A stretch of 64,000 nt of DNA from positions 17,947,082-18,011,081 of the forward strand of contig NC_049983.1 in the NCBI RefSeq assembly GCF_000003815.2, in the 5' to 3' direction. Positions 34,701 to 44,600 of the stretch are shown piece after piece; the first letter of the stretch is position 1; each line of letters opens with the position of its first letter. The notes beneath the pieces were generated by a model, which was not told where the DNA came from, did not search any database, and saw only the letters and a list, made by a program, of their open reading frames with translations. The stretch is from Branchiostoma floridae. Its lineage: Eukaryota > Chordata > Leptocardii > Amphioxiformes > Branchiostomatidae. A program made the position numbers and the translations under genes.

Positions 34701-36395
34701 AATCAGGATCCTTGTATTGCTATCCTCACAAAGAAGTATCTGTACATCTGCAGAGAGGACCACTCTTATTGGCCAGTTATCAGACACACATTGTCCAAGT
34801 CTTACAAGTTGAGCAGCATTCTGGGTTGGAAGACAGAGAGAAGGGAATCAGGGCAGCAATTTCAGACCTGTGTCTCTAAGATACAACTGGAGAACACACA
34901 GGGGTTGGACTTGAACTTCAGAACAAAAGAACAGCAAGACAGTTTCTTGGCATGCTTGTCGCAGCTAGTTGGTGACAAAGAACAGAAAGTGGGTACTGAC
35001 AGGCCATGGAATGAAGCCGAAGGAAAAAATATGTCTCCTGTGAAGGAGATAAGAACACCCAAAAGTCGCAAGCCTGTGAGCATCGAGGTCCTCTACTCCA
35101 GTCCAGATGTCCTAGACAGACTCTCCGCAAGCAACGACTTCAAAAGTCTGAGTGTGAGCGAGCCTCTGCAGCAGCTGGCAAGTCTGAAGGGTATGTCATT
35201 GGTCAGGTACTTTCACGACAAGGTGGCCCAGATCAGTGCAGACAGTGAGGAGTTGAAGCATGTGATGTGGAGCGTGGTCGTGCCTCATGTGGACCCCAAA
35301 CAGGAAATCACATCCTGCATCATGCTAAGTACAAAAGCAGTCTACTTCTTGTCCGATGACTCCATCTCGAAGAAGGCACCTCTCAGTGTGCCATCCCACG
35401 TCCGTACGCACAGGAGAACATCTTCAGACTACTCCGGGGTGAGGAAACTTCACAGCGACAAACAGGTCCACAAAACGTCCCCTCACTCTAGTGGCATAGT
35501 GGAGCCAGGGACACCTTCCTTGAGAAAAGTCGTGAGGTGCATCCATACACAGTACATCGCCGACCTGAAACAGGTGACTGTGGGGCTGTTTGACCAGAGC
35601 TTTCGCCTGACGGGTGACTCAAGCGAGAACACGTTTGCCTGCGTCACGCGCGACTTTGACTCGACCCATAACTTCATAGAGCAGCTGATGGGTGTGCTGA
35701 GTCTGGGTCTTTCCTCCACAACCACCACCACGCCAACCCCCGATTTCACATCCAGTGGCTCCGATACTGACATCTATAAGGAGTTTCTGAAGGCCAGGAA
35801 CAGTTTGGACGAGTACACCCATCCTAGCGGTGTGAAGTTCATCTACCCTAACGAGGAGCTTGTGTCGGATCTGACCTATCTTCTAGTGGAGAAGATGCCT
35901 GCGCCAAAACCGGACTACACCAAAGTGACCATCCTGATGTACATGTTAACCTACCAGATGCAGAGGTCTGACGACGTCTTCACGCTGGGAAAGTTGGAGC
36001 CACGTACTGTCGTCATCACAGACTCGCATGTTGCTCTTTGTGTGGAAGACCACGTCAGCTATCCCCTCCCTGACTTCGTCATCAGCCCTCCCGAGCATCC
36101 CCATCACGAGGTTCTGGACATCCAAACCATCGAGAACCTCAAACGGGTCGCGGTAAGCGATGAGTCCCCACAGGATCTCACACTGGTGTTCCACAACGAG
36201 GGGGACTTTGTGGTGGATGTGGCAAAAGAGTACTTCCGGTCTGACGACAGGAGTCCTGGAACGCCAGGAGACGAGAATGAAATGTGCTGGATACTGATCA
36301 TGCAGAGTAGAAAGGATCGGGAACGGGTGGTGTCAATGTTGATGAAGCAATGGGGCGACGTACATGGCAAGGGCCTTCCATTGGTCAAGACTTAG
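19730..36395 (+). CDS. NISCH: Nischarin, 18 coding exons, 1364 aa
   Basis: Nischarin is a PX-domain and leucine-rich-repeat protein of endosomes that binds integrin alpha5 and PAK/Rac signalling partners. Exons: 19730-19816, 20312-20395, 20622-20804, 26713-26761, 27123-27218, 27708-27775, 28051-28146, 28514-28609, 28948-29100, 29331-29399, 29721-29906, 30238-30366, 30493-30531, 30716-30790, 31131-31203, 32494-32609, 33467-33639, 34073-36395. Frame closes at 4095 nt. The PX domain covers residues 25-125 ([28 protein letters not shown]). LRRs run about 285-440 ([32 protein letters not shown]). A coiled-coil-like [18 protein letters not shown] follows. Exon 17 is Ser/Arg/Pro-rich. The last exon alone encodes 774 residues, including two related segments with GLFSQTVTI and [11 protein letters not shown]. 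It is shorter than the roughly 1500-aa human protein because the acidic middle region is reduced. Confidence 0.95.
21764..22042 (-). pseudogene. Degenerate tandem copies of LRR-Ig tail module
   Basis: Three decayed copies of the last coding module of the neighbouring LRR-Ig gene lie just past its stop: 21998-22042, 21888-21932 and 21764-21809. Each keeps the plus-strand core TGGCTGTT or TGGTTGTT, complement of the ENSHVK/ENNQVK codons. The copy at 21790-21890 still reads [18 protein letters not shown], related to [11 protein letters not shown] of the real tail. The unit is about 110-130 bases. Confidence 0.6.
22045..24657 (-). CDS. LRR-Ig single-pass receptor, intronless, nested
   Basis: A type I membrane protein of 870 aa if translation starts at [20 protein letters not shown], a clear signal peptide; the frame is open 13 codons further to 24696. 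The order is LRRNT cap ([19 protein letters not shown]), about 16 LRRs of 24 residues ([15 protein letters not shown] type), LRRCT cap ([12 protein letters not shown]), one Ig domain ([11 protein letters not shown] ... [14 protein letters not shown]), a transmembrane helix ([20 protein letters not shown]) and a 150-residue tail. The tail carries tyrosines in [29 protein letters not shown] and YLSF. Two YEN sites fit the Grb2 SH2 motif YxN. The architecture resembles LRIG- or AMIGO-like receptors, but no one-to-one family is evident. A TTTTTGTATCATGCAG tract just above the start may be the acceptor of a 5' UTR intron, supporting the downstream Met. It lies antisense in nischarin intron 3. Confidence 0.85.
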   Translation of the reverse strand: MGEKLPCLLLCLPIILRVCGSTEASCHLVGLTADCTNQGLTSVPQNLPTNITRSNLQHNLITTLNQSDFSQYRSWTTLDLGNNSISTVNSQAFYYLSSLTFLDLLGNDLTNLLSDMFTGLGNLQTLYLDDNEISNIQAGTFNATSQLKTLALHHNKLTNLRSDMFTGLGNLKQLFLYNNEISDIQAGTFTPTTQLTTLSLDYNNLTNLRSDMFTGMGNLTTLGLHHNQLTNLTSDMFMGLENLLTLYLYNNEIIDIQAGTFNSTPHLKTLGLHHNKLTNLRSDMFMGLGNLEKLYLYNNEISNIQAQTFTPTSQLTVLSLHNNKLTSLNSTIFQGLENLEQLYLYNNEISNIKAGTFTPTSTLSNLNLDHNKLTRLGPGMFTGLENLQKLFLDNNEINDIQAGTFGPTSSLRSLNLYHNRLTRLGPGMFTGLGNLQKLFLDNNEISDIQTGTFGPTSNLKSLTLYQNRLTLFKAEIFPTVSELQLQNNQIESLSSTAYDKLSSISTVYIDNNPWQCDCRMLPFRQKMMGSRAFENQIKCKGPSNFYGQNLVDINPEDLTSVCTEPKIMRFGRSDNNTVVQGETLHLICEASGIPTPDITVILPSGLNATVESDGRVTMDMNGTITITNVTAADAGLYVCTATSHVGSSSARLSVDVQLNVVPTAVTNTSYTTNTTLPPPSKKLEPTSHTFSLPVLIGSVCGAVLATALLVAIVPTIWLKKRSQTPHSGSYSRVFFKNKNTGGTVVLHSHDEEEEYERPYTGRGHRDNPAFDMLEEDDYEVIPPSPPPRNIPGLPGDQQCGSAATHTADSCNPQEPIYENEYEAVKDDVHYENSHVKAAAAKDAEEDIRVIVEDYDGHDYLSFTTTKKSDP
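25666..25765. other. Assembly gap (100 N)
   Basis: Exactly 100 N are present, a conventional gap of unknown size, inside nischarin intron 3. Anything between the flanks, including part of the LRR-Ig upstream region, may be missing. Confidence 1.
31258..31647. mobile_element. Long foldback element in nischarin intron 15
   Basis: A roughly 390-base element with arms near 190 bases. The left end AGCCTGTTCAT and the right end ATGAACAGGCC are flanked by TA (31256-31257 and 31648-31649). Internal matches include TTTTACACAACCATT against AACGGTTGTGTAAAA and GTGTCAAAGGTGAAGG against CCTTAACCTTTGACAC. It has no coding capacity and looks like a Tc1/mariner-type MITE. Confidence 0.75.
32660..33245 (+). 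repeat. 43-bp minisatellite, about 14 units
   Basis: The unit is GTGTTCAGCACCAAGGACAG followed by GTATGTTTGCATCTGTGTGGATG. Its CAGCACC core starts near 32675, 32762, 32811, 32979, 33022, 33065, 33108, 33183 and 33226, with diverged units between. Most steps are 42-45 bases. Because 43 is not a multiple of three, long open frames appear in all three plus frames. It lies in nischarin intron 16. The core is shared with the CCAAT repeats of DRC11 introns. Confidence 0.85.
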
Positions 36396-37795
36396 TCTTG
36401 CTGAACTTCACTGTGAGTGTAAACACTACTGACAATCTAAACAAGGATTGATGCTTTGCAACCAAGATCACACTCAAAATAACAGTATTTGCAAAATGGG
36501 GTGGGTTTGATTTTATCTATTTCAATCGAAAGGATGTCCAAAAAAATCATGACTTGTAGAAAACTACTCTAACTTGAGATGCTGTGGATTTGATAAAAAT
36601 TAGAAAACACGAACAGAGAGAGATGTTATGAAATCTTTGTGATTGTAAACTGTAATGTTAACCAATTCTCTTCCCAATGTTGTCAATGGAAAAATTGAAC
36701 AGCAAAATGTTCTGTGCATTTTGTAGCTCTTGTACATATGTATGAAGTCTGAATTTTAATTCCTGAGTGCCCAACAAAAGCTGCCTTATGTATTCTAGGC
36801 TCTATAGTTCTAATGAAAACACCAAAAAAAATGTTATTTTCGCTGGGAGGTTTTTAATACACAGTTGTACAGAATGAAGGAAAGCCAATTGGACAGTGCA
36901 CAGAAATTTACAACATTCAGCGTCTTTATAGGATACTTTTTATTGTTAATACAAAATGTACATGTAGTGTGTACAGGTATTTTAACTTATTTTACCCATA
37001 GTTATGTAAATACTATTAGCCAAAATAGTCTTTGTTTCATCATAGAATGTGGAGACAAACATGACTCTGAATGTGCCTCAGTGAAAAAATAGTGCAGTAT
37101 CATATCAATTTATTTGACATTTCAATCATCAAAGTGCAATGCCTTTGCAGTAAGATACATGTTTACTTTGTTGGTTAAAAGACCAATGCATTTGTGTTGG
37201 GATTGCATAGTAAAACTTATTACTGCATAGTTTAAGGTTGTTGGATAGTCTATGTTGTAATAAATATGTCAGCAATGTGTACACTATTGTCTGTTTTTGT
37301 TTTCAGCAAAAGTCACCTGTTGTTCCAGGTTTGCCAAAATATTCCCAAGATTAATTATGCTCTATGTGCTTACACGTATTTACAGAATATAAGTGTCAAA
37401 CCATGCAACCGAACAATTTATGGTGTATTTGCAATGTAGTACATAATATATATCAAAAAGTACAACCAAGAATGTGCATTAAACCAAAACTAAATATGAA
37501 CATTATTGCATGGCAAATTTTGGGTAATATTTTGGCCTATTTTGGAGATTTGTTTGAACTGCCCATAACAGCTGGTCTGGAAATATAAAGAAAAATATAC
37601 ATGGAAACAAAAACTATGCTTGTAGCTACGACATTTTGCAGTTCAAAGTACCTACTGAACATACAGCTCAAAATGTTCCATCATTGTAGGATACCTAAAA
37701 TTGAATGACATTGTACAAAGTCCATACAATGCAGTTCCCATTGTCGACCATTTTTTTTCCCTTTAGTTACACAATTTTTGTCACAGAGAAACGTC
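36396..37795. other. Convergent 3' region of nischarin and thioredoxin-fold gene
   Basis: AT-rich 3' UTR sequence. A canonical AATAAA at 37259-37264 probably ends the nischarin mRNA, giving a 3' UTR of about 0.9 kb. No separate gene was seen. The opposing gene ends at 37796, so the two are tail to tail. Confidence 0.6.
37259..37264 (+). terminator. NISCH: Poly(A) signal for nischarin
   Basis: AATAAA in GTTGTAATAAATATG lies 864 bases past the nischarin stop, followed by a T/G-rich run (TGTCTGTTTTTGTTTT) about 20-35 bases on, as expected of a cleavage site. Confidence 0.6.
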
Positions 37796-40700
37796 CTAGA
37801 ACATTTCTGTTCTAGTCAGTAATTTCTCTGGGTCCTCCAGAAAGTCCTCAGCAAACTTCACAATCTCACTGCTCGTGAAGCTCCTGTGCTGCCTCTGCCA
37901 TCGTTTCTCCTCTAAGTCTGGATAAAAAGCCGCAAATCTGTGGTCATGCCACCTTACAATACACAGTCGGGGGTAGGTGTACAGAGTGGGAGGGTTCAAG
38001 TGCAACGAGCCGGTGTCTGTGGTCTCCAGCATCTCTCTCCTGTACCCCAATGGCACAAACTGTCCCGCCCACATTGGATACATGTCCACATCAAGTGTAG
38101 CAAAGCTCATGAACTTGTACATGCTCAGGGCTGCGGAGTACAGGTTCTTATAGAAGGGGGACTCCTGTGTGAAGTTACTGGCGTGGCCTAGTGCGATGAG
38201 TATGGGCATGTCTGTGTTAAAGAGCAGCTGTCTCTGCTGCGTGTGGAACACTTGCTGGGTGATGTGCATGACAGGGAGTCTCGAGTGGTCCCGTATGAAA
38301 CTCAGTAGGGTGTCGGTACAGAACGCTGCGTCATCTTCACACAGGGTGTCCGGCATGAGGTTGTACTTGTGAGGGGAGTGGAAGTGGTGTAGCTGCGTCT
38401 CTGATTCACTCTCCATAACCAACGCAAGAGGCTGTCCTGCCACAAAGACTGGTGCCTTCAAACCATCACTGCGGTACAAGGATACACGTAACATTGCTGC
38501 TTCACCGACTGCATCTTGTTTGGACAGGACATAACAAGCTACCTGGCCATAGAGCTGCTCACACAAATACTCTAAGCATTTGAAGGGATAACCCTTAGCT
38601 ATGTCAGGAGCTACCTCTGCAAATAGGGCGACATCTTGAAAATCAGATTCCTTCGTTTTTGAGACATAGCGTGTTGCTGGTTCCGTTACTTGTGACAGCC
38701 ATTCTAAGACTTTTATGGCTCCTAATACATCATGGTAGTCAAGCCTGATACTGTTGTACGTACTGTCTTGGGTACAATGTTCGACTCTCTTGTTTTGAAC
38801 AACTCTGTATGCTGTAAGTGTGGGGAACCCTCTAATCCCTTGGTGTTCACACCTCCCAGGGTCTGAGGAACAGTTGAAAATGTAAAAGGAAACACCTGTC
38901 ATCCTTTCTACTGCCTTGTGAACAAGTTCAAGTTCAGGCATCTTTTTAGCACAAGTGCCACAGTTGGCTTTGATGAATGTCACTGCAACAACTTGTACAA
39001 GGCTGGTGCTTCCTGGCAGACCATAAGAGGAAGGGGCGGCGTGGGTGGTGCTGATGACTTGGTCCCAGTTTGAGCCTGTCAGAACCGGTATCCCTCCTGT
39101 TTCCTTCACTGCTTTGACCTGGTAAAAAAATACAGTATTCATGAGATCAAATTCATCTGTCATTGCTTGGGAAGTGCAAGAGACAGATGCATTCCATTTT
39201 ATAACCTTTAATTAGTTGATGGAATGATGAGCAGATGGATAAAGTCTACCCGATATCTAAGAAAATTCCATGCATGGAAGTTAAGATTATGATATCACAT
39301 CTTCATGTGGGTACATTTTCTACATCTATCCTTATTAAGAATTCCACAACATTACCAATCAGAATACATGTATTACAAACTAAAGTTTAGTGACAAAGTT
39401 TTTTGATGTAACTGCATACATACTTTTCTCTTTCTTTTACCAACAGATTTTTTATTGTGTATCTGTAAGCCAAGTACTTCAGTTGAAGCTGTCTCGTTTT
39501 GCCACATGACACACATACTGTTCAACACTCCTGGGCTAAAGGGAGCTCCCATTTCACACATAGGGGTGTCCAAGTGTGTGACAATCTGCATCCCTTTGTG
39601 ATCCTTCAATGGAATGGCAACTTCCTCCAAAAACATCAGTACGTTGACTGGTTCTGGTGAGCTATGCGAAAACAACCGTTGCTTTGTCAGTGTGTTCCCG
39701 TCCTGGTCTGTTTTTTCATTGCTAAACAAGACAATGAATGGGATTTGATGGACAAGTGTTGAGTCAACCCAACCCTTTGCCAAGATGTCTCTTTGTTCAG
39801 AAAGGTCCACAAGTCCAAATCTAAAGGCAGCTCCCAGTTTTCTTATCATTTCTGCTGTAAACAGGAAGGACTGGACATAACCGAGGCTTCTTTTTTCTCT
39901 ATGGGAGTAGAAGCACACCAGGATTGGTCCGGCATATCTTTGCTCGAGAACTCTGGATTGAAAATTTTCTGAGGTCAACTGCACTGCAACCTTCTGTAGT
40001 GTAGCCTCTATGTGAAGCTCAATGGTTGATAAGGTTAAATCGTGTCCAATCAGATGCTTGAATGGCTGATGCGGATTGGCCTTACTGACAAGTAAGACAG
40101 CAGGAAAAGTGTTCACAGAAAACTGCTGAGTAATCTTCCTCGTATCAGGTGATTCCCATGGGACAATCAAGGTCTTAACTTTCACTGGAAAAAGCTTTTC
40201 AAGACGCTGAAAGATTTTGCACAGCCGAACGGACTGGTCTTCTGTTCTCGCAAAGCCAAGCACAGTGACCTCATTGGTGTGCAGCTCTCTGTCCACGGAT
40301 ATAGCATGAATGTCGGTCTTCAAATTTTCTGCTTCATTCTTCTGCATGTACAACCAGTCTTTCAACCTTGCTGCAGAGTGATCGCCATAGAAACAGACAG
40401 GAGTTTCTCCCCGGTAGCAGCACAACGACGGCCGCGCTCGCGGAATGCTGATGATACTTGCTACGTCCATCAGTGTGGGATCATATATCTTTCCAACAGA
40501 GAACACAGAGGAAAGCTCTTCCTGCACTTCAGAAGTTGCCAACACTTGGAGGAAAACTTTTTCGATGACTGATGCTCCCCTTCTCTGTGATGAGAATAAG
40601 ATACAGGCAGGCTGGGAGAAGGCGTTTGTTATCAGTGAGTCGTAGTCTGAGGCTGTCAGCTCCTTTATATCCCACAGCTTTGGGGAAGATGGTGATTCTT

Positions 40701-41340
40701 CAGCTGTATCTGTGGGGAAATATGATAGGAACAGTAAAGCAACAGCAAAACCTTAATGTTTTATTACTTCGATGAAGCTGAATGATAACATTAACAGTTA
40801 CAATGGGCTCTCAATGGACTTGCTAATTTCGATCCGTTATCTAAGGTTCTGTTCAAGTGCATTTTGATACGTCTTTTGATACTGTGTGTATACATCAGTT
40901 AAAGTGCCTGTGTCGACAATTTACATATCAAGAATTTTTATTACATCATAAAACGGCCAGTATCCAAAGCAACATTTTGAAGTAAATGTATACCACAATG
41001 GTGTGTTAAGTACATTCATAGCGTTACGTTCTCACAACAACATCTCACCCTCTTTGACACCTGACAAAGGGCTCGGTCTTGCAGGTGCACCTGTGGTCGT
41101 AGCTGCACCTGCAACAGGTGGTCGATTTGCTTCCGGGTGCGTTCGCGCCAGCTTCGTTTCAAAAGAAACGGAACCATCCTCTAGTGTTATCTCTAGAATG
41201 TCATCTTTAGGGCCTCCTACAGTCTGGGAATAGGCTTTTGTATCTTGAAGTGTCGAGGAACTCTGTGCCGCAAGTAAACATGGAGAAATCGCAAGAAAAC
41301 AACACAGCGTAGCAACGAAAGCGTCATTTTTGGAAGCCAT
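37796..41340 (-). CDS. Secretory thioredoxin-fold protein, 3 exons, 966 aa
   Basis: Exons 41049-41340, 39424-40709 and 37796-39118; phases match and 967 codons close with TAG. The N terminus (MASKNDAFVATLCCFLAIS, then PCLLAAQ) is a probable signal peptide. Exon 2 encodes about 430 residues of alpha/beta sequence with segments such as PILVCFYSHREKRS and FPAVLLVSKANP that look like redox-dead thioredoxin folds. Exon 3 begins with a thioredoxin-like domain with CGTC (residues 579-582) in VTFIKANCGTCAKKMPELE and the cis-Pro-like RGFPTLTAY. This suggests an ER-lumen disulfide or chaperone-related protein. I compared it mentally with TXNDC11 and TXNDC16 and found no convincing match, so I leave it unnamed. 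No clear KDEL-type ending is present (it ends RTEMF). Confidence 0.85.
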
Positions 41341-41639
41341 GTTGGGTCATACTAAATCAACGTTGATAGGGGTGATGAAAATAATGTATTTCATAGTAAA
41401 AAGATAACGCTAACTTTGTAAGAAAACAATTAATTTATCATTTACAACTCGATTGTAGTAAGAGAAATGTGATAGATAACAGTGTTTTGATAATTTTTTC
41501 TTCTTATCAAATAATTTTATACAACCCTTTCCACTATTGGATTATTCTACTGTCATGGCGGCGCACATGTGAAAGTTTCGCCGTGTTTTGCTCCCAGCAA
41601 TATTTCGGTGATTTGCTACTTTCAAAGCACAAAGACCAC
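41341..41639. promoter_or_regulatory. Bidirectional promoter of thioredoxin-fold gene and NOL9
   Basis: Start codons of the two genes diverge with 299 bases between them. CATGGCGGCGCAC at 41554-41566 resembles a YY1 site. It also opens a 6-codon upstream ORF (41555-41572, MAAHM then TGA), 68 bases before the NOL9 start, which could damp NOL9 translation. No TATA box was seen. Confidence 0.65.
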
Positions 41640-44600
41640 ATGGATCATGCAATGGTGAAGAAGAGGAAAAGAAGGCCAAGGAAGTCGAAAGCAGAACAAC
41701 GCGCAAAGGCTCTGCGGTAGGGCATCTGTGTGACCATCTGTGTGCACATGCATGGGGGGATGGGAGGGGGGAGGGGGGGATGGGAGGGGGGAGGGGGGGA
41801 TGGGAGGGGGGAGGGGGGCATGTGCCTAGCTAAACTTTAGACTAGTTAGTTCTTGATAAAACCTCCTTGGTTAGAGTTAATCAATACATTTAAAAAGTGG
41901 TGGTGTTAAACAACCTCAGAGTTTACGACCCCTGGATTATGTGATGTCATGTCTTTCCAGTTTTACTCTTTTATAAAAGTATGATAAGTTGAGAAAATCA
42001 GTTTGTGATGGAATGTGTTTTTTAATTTTATATCTCACATGTTACTTGGTGAAGTCTCCTCAACCATTTATTTGTACTGTACTCTTAAATCTATGACCTA
42101 TTTTCGCCTATGTCAATGCCAACAGGTCTATTAAAGATTCCAAAGGTTCTGACGTGCAGACGACCGTGTCACGGAAAGCCATCGCAACAGCAGCCAGCTT
42201 GATACCTAACCAGAACATGGTAAAAAATGTCCAGTCAAAACTGGGGACAAAACATGAGAGATTAAAACTTAAAAAGGCCAAGAGTAAGACTCTGGCACCT
42301 AACGGCCATGACACACAACATGGGAATAGAGTGAGCAGTTCTACTTCGCCTGCCTCATTATCAACTGCGTCTTCAACTTTAGTTCCTGCAACTTGTAGGT
42401 AAGTTTGACAATAGTATTGTACATGTATCTTGTTCTGCAAATTGTAAATGTATCCTACTACAGTACTGTAACAATAGAGGAATACTCAATTTCCCTTCGT
42501 TCTTTTATTATATTGTATTGTGCTCTCATGATTTTGATAAATGTTACTGTTGTTTGTCTAGGGTAATTGAGCAGAAGCATGCAGAGGAGTATATCTTAGT
42601 GATAGAGCATTGCCAGGTACGTAATGATCTTTTATAGGTGCCAAAAATACTGATGTTATCAATTCTACTAATAGAAATATACTGTATGCTACAAGCAGAC
42701 AATCATGTATTCAAAATTATGCTGTAAAAACAAAGTAATTGCTGTAGTGATATAGGTATTTATGAAGTCTTTGTAAGCATTAATTCTTAAATTACTTCAG
42801 CTAGAACTGGAATTTGAATAGTTGAAAAGGTTGTTTTGGAATTGATTTATAGCAAATATCTGATCAGAATGCAGATGTGACTAATCTTGTAGCTTCCCTA
42901 CCTTAAAGAATTACTAATGCAAAAATCTGACTGATTGTGCCAAGAAGCTACACTGTACTGTCCAATTGACTGAGCTGCCAATTTGATTGACAACCAGTAT
43001 TGGTCTATTGTACAGTTTGATCAGGAACTTGAGGAAGGGCAGTGTGAAGACTAGATGACTGCTGCCAACCTCTGTGTCAGGGATACACACTGCAATATAA
43101 TCTAAAACTGGACACTACTTCCACTTCTACTGCTACATTGTTTTGTACTTGACATTAATGCTTGTATTTTGATTTCTATTTAGGAGGTTTGTTTCCATGG
43201 AAAAGCCTTGGTCAGCTGTCTACATGGATCTGTATTCATCTATGGATGCACCCTCCACCCTGGACAGAAACCTTTACCTGTTTATGCACCAAGGACTCAC
43301 TCAGCTCTGTTCATCACTCCTCTTCCACACGAGGAAAAAGAAGTAGTGTCAGAGCATGTGAAACAACTTTTAGGGAAGGATATCAAGGAGGACACTGTTG
43401 TTGTGCTGCTTCAGAAGCTGACGTGTCCAATGGTGGATTATGTGACAAGTGTGAAGGAGTATGCTAATGTCTTCTACTGGGTAAGTGGTCATTAGGTGTG
43501 ATTTCCAGTAAAAACTGACCCCAGTAAATCTGGACTTTGTGAATAGATGATTAGTACACAGACAGGATTTTATCAACAGGGAAAATTATCTTTAACAAGA
43601 CTGGCAATAAAAATGTATCATTGCCATGACGACGATTGAGGGTCCAACAATACAGCTCAAATCAGAAATAGACTGGAACTTCCCTGTCGCACTATCCCTG
43701 GCACAATATACTAGCCCACCTGTAACATAAACCTACAGCCAGCAGAAATGTACTATCCCCGGTACAGCACAATGGTCTGCCAGTGACCTAAACCTACAGC
43801 TGAGCACTACAGAAGTATTTCCTGTCTGCCTGTGGCGTATGGCTTGAACAAGCTCTAGAAAAGAAAATGTATCCTTCATAACATAACATAACAACCAAGA
43901 CAACGTGATCCATTGTGCAGAGTTCCCTGTCTAGTTTCAAAGGACAAATTCCTCCAGGGAGCAAGTGTGACCTACATTCCACCATTGCATACCAGAGATA
44001 CATCTGGAACAGATTTGGGGGGGGAGGGCTTGCATACCCAGCATACTGCATTCCTGTGGAAATGCCTGTGCAATTCCTAGAATTTTTGCAGACTGAATGC
44101 AAAATATACCACTTGACAACTCCCCTGAGGCGTCGTCAAAAAAGTCCACCAAAAAGTGGCACATTCGCCAGGTGGTCAGTTGTACTAGGTTTGATGGTAC
44201 ATTGTGTTGCATGTTCATGTGTATTTCATTATCGTAAGATTCTTCGCACTGAACCGATTATCCATCTATTATATGATCTAATTCTTCCGTCTCTTTTCAT
44301 TAAGATCATTTTGACAGCAACTGTTAATGTCTAAAAAGATAGCGATGAAAACTTTTCTGACCAAACAGTGTAAATTAGATTCTATTGGAGATTCGTTGCT
44401 CAATATTATACAGCCATTCATAATACGATTGTCATATTTTGTTTCTTATTGAATTTGCTCAATGCACAAAATTCCCATTTCATATACAGGAAAACAAGAG
44501 CAAGGATAAAGAGGTAGAAAGAGTGATGTCATTGGAGGATAGTAAGCTCCTGGAGTCCATCGGTTTCCACGTGGTGGACGACCTCTCCTCACCTCGGCTG

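Noticed and set aside
37796-41340. Assignment as TXNDC11 or TXNDC16
   Set aside because: The length is close to TXNDC11, but the active-site context and C terminus (no coiled coil) do not match from memory, so the gene is left unnamed.
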